Part shown: in pieces, positions 58,859 through 59,369 of the stretch | Position numbering within the stretch: position 1 is the stretch's first letter | How the letters are laid out: every line of letters starts with the position of its first letter | NCBI RefSeq assembly: GCF_016583625.1 | Contig: NZ_NRRN01000016.1 | Location: 1 to 59,369, forward strand | Direction: 5' to 3' | Origin: Halorhodospira abdelmalekii | GTDB lineage: Bacteria; Pseudomonadota; Gammaproteobacteria; Nitrococcales; Halorhodospiraceae | DNA length: 59,369 nt | Notes under the pieces: generated by a model | Database searches by the model: none | Seen by the model: the letters and a program-made list of their open reading frames with translations, nothing else | Told to the model about the DNA's origin: nothing | Made by a program: the position numbers and the translations under genes

Positions 58859-58881
58859 GCATATGCAAGGCATATGTATGC
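58859..58881. promoter_or_regulatory. Palindromic boxes upstream of vapB, likely operator
   Basis: Two palindromes lie side by side, GCATATGC (58859-58866) and GCATATGTATGC (58870-58881), about 55 bases before the vapB ATG. A GCTGC/GCAGC inverted pair (58826-58850) lies closer to the gene. VapBC complexes bind such inverted repeats to repress their own operon. Confidence 0.5.
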
Positions 58882-58884
58882 CGG

Positions 58885-59115
58885 CTAGGCGATCGGGGTT
58901 TGCGGGCGACCCTGAACGGCCTCTGCGGTGTGGATAGCCTGGGCGGTTTGGGAACCACCGAGAACCGGCATCTGCATGTCGAGTAGGATCAGGTCGAACG
59001 CCTAACGCCTCTGCTGCCCAGCCTTCAGTGCTGCTTGACCGTGCTCCACGAGGGTTGGTTGCGCACTACAGCGCTCCACAGCAGTGCCTGGATCGTCCTC
59101 CGCTACCAAAACGCG
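58885..59115 (-). pseudogene. Decayed response-regulator receiver domain
   Basis: On the minus strand the frame reads RVLVAEDDPG, then VEHGQAALKAGQQRR, an in-frame TAG, AFDLILLDMQMPVLGG (the phospho-acceptor strand of a REC domain), and ends QGRPQTPIA-stop. The order and spacing are those of a receiver with an internal stop and truncation after the acceptor region. The upstream end merges into repeat copy 3. It is likely the leftover of a hybrid sensor kinase or regulator. Confidence 0.7.
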
Positions 59116-59209
59116 CCGCAGTGCTCCGCCTATAGCCGCGCAGCGGCTTAGGGGGTGGTGAAGCGGCGCATCTTGCAAGTGGCCACCATTCTGTTACGCT
59201 TGGAATCAT
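59103..59209 (-). repeat. 107-bp repeat, copy 3
   Basis: Perfect inverted partner of 56402-56508; together they bracket a 2.6-kb segment with cobQ, vapC, vapB and the receiver remnant. Minus strand reads the same KMRRFTTP-TAA peptide end. The remaining 59210-59369 holds short out-of-frame stretches and no gene I can support. Confidence 0.93.
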
Positions 59210-59369
59210 GTCACCAGATGGATTGAGCACAAAGCGGAAGAAGCTTTGCGACACGAAGTCGCTCAAAGGAGTCGTTCTATGAACGTAGGATAGTGCTTAA
59301 TCCTATCGCCACTCTCCTCGTGCGTGATGGTGACTGATCGTTCGAAGCAGGAGGGAAAGCCCAAGGGGA

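Overview
The window is dense, GC-rich gammaproteobacterial chromosome. Synteny includes tolQRA, bamD-rluD-pgeF-clpB, sucCD-nadE-glnB, and mrcA divergent from a pil block followed by aroK-aroB. A KaiBC pair and a HARP-type protein-only RNase P point to the Ectothiorhodospiraceae, with Halorhodospira or a close relative as my best guess. That is inference; no rRNA or tRNA gene was seen to confirm it.

Layout. 0-5 kb: tolQ-tolR-tolA (tolA cut by the window edge), dsbB, an unknown gene preceded by a 13-copy heptamer repeat, and aspS. 5-9.4 kb: a tightly overlapping kaiC-kaiB-PAS/GGDEF/EAL operon, then an FmdB zinc ribbon. 9.5-16.5 kb: clpB with a sigma-32-like promoter, a REC-REC-GGDEF regulator, pgeF, rluD and divergent bamD. 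16.6-21 kb: glnB (PII) and sucC-sucD-nadE. 21.2-23.6 kb: a small membrane zinc-finger protein, a pilin with a long repetitive leader, HARP, and a RAYT-like gene that has lost its HUH motif. 24-28.1 kb: a two-gene island of different base composition (PHP domain fused to an SMC-like ATPase, plus a Schlafen/AlbA-HATPase protein), my best candidate for an under-described defence system. 28.3-40 kb: a double-length UvrA, malate synthase G, an MgtE-N-like protein, L31 type B, citrate synthase and a conserved unknown. 40-52.9 kb: PBP1A, a fused and reduced PilM/N/O protein, a short secretin, dGTPase-like, two LPS-core genes, aroK, aroB and a soluble tandem-Cache protein. 53-59.4 kb: cobC and cobQ separated by hicAB and an IscB element with a structured upstream RNA; cobQ plus vapBC lie between perfect 107-bp inverted repeats, followed by a decayed receiver domain.

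How the parts work together. The housekeeping modules cover envelope integrity (Tol, BamD, PBP1A, DsbB, LPS core), TCA/glyoxylate metabolism (GltA, GlcB, SucCD), nitrogen and NAD status (PII, NadE), the shikimate pathway and cobalamin synthesis. Signalling is heavy in cyclic-di-GMP enzymes, one of them coupled to a Kai timer. Mobile or selfish parts (IscB, RAYT and REP-like hairpins, two toxin-antitoxin pairs, the 107-bp repeat, a solo IS-end-like hairpin) cluster at 23.6-28.2 kb and 54-59.4 kb. Short tandem repeats recur within and between genes across the window.
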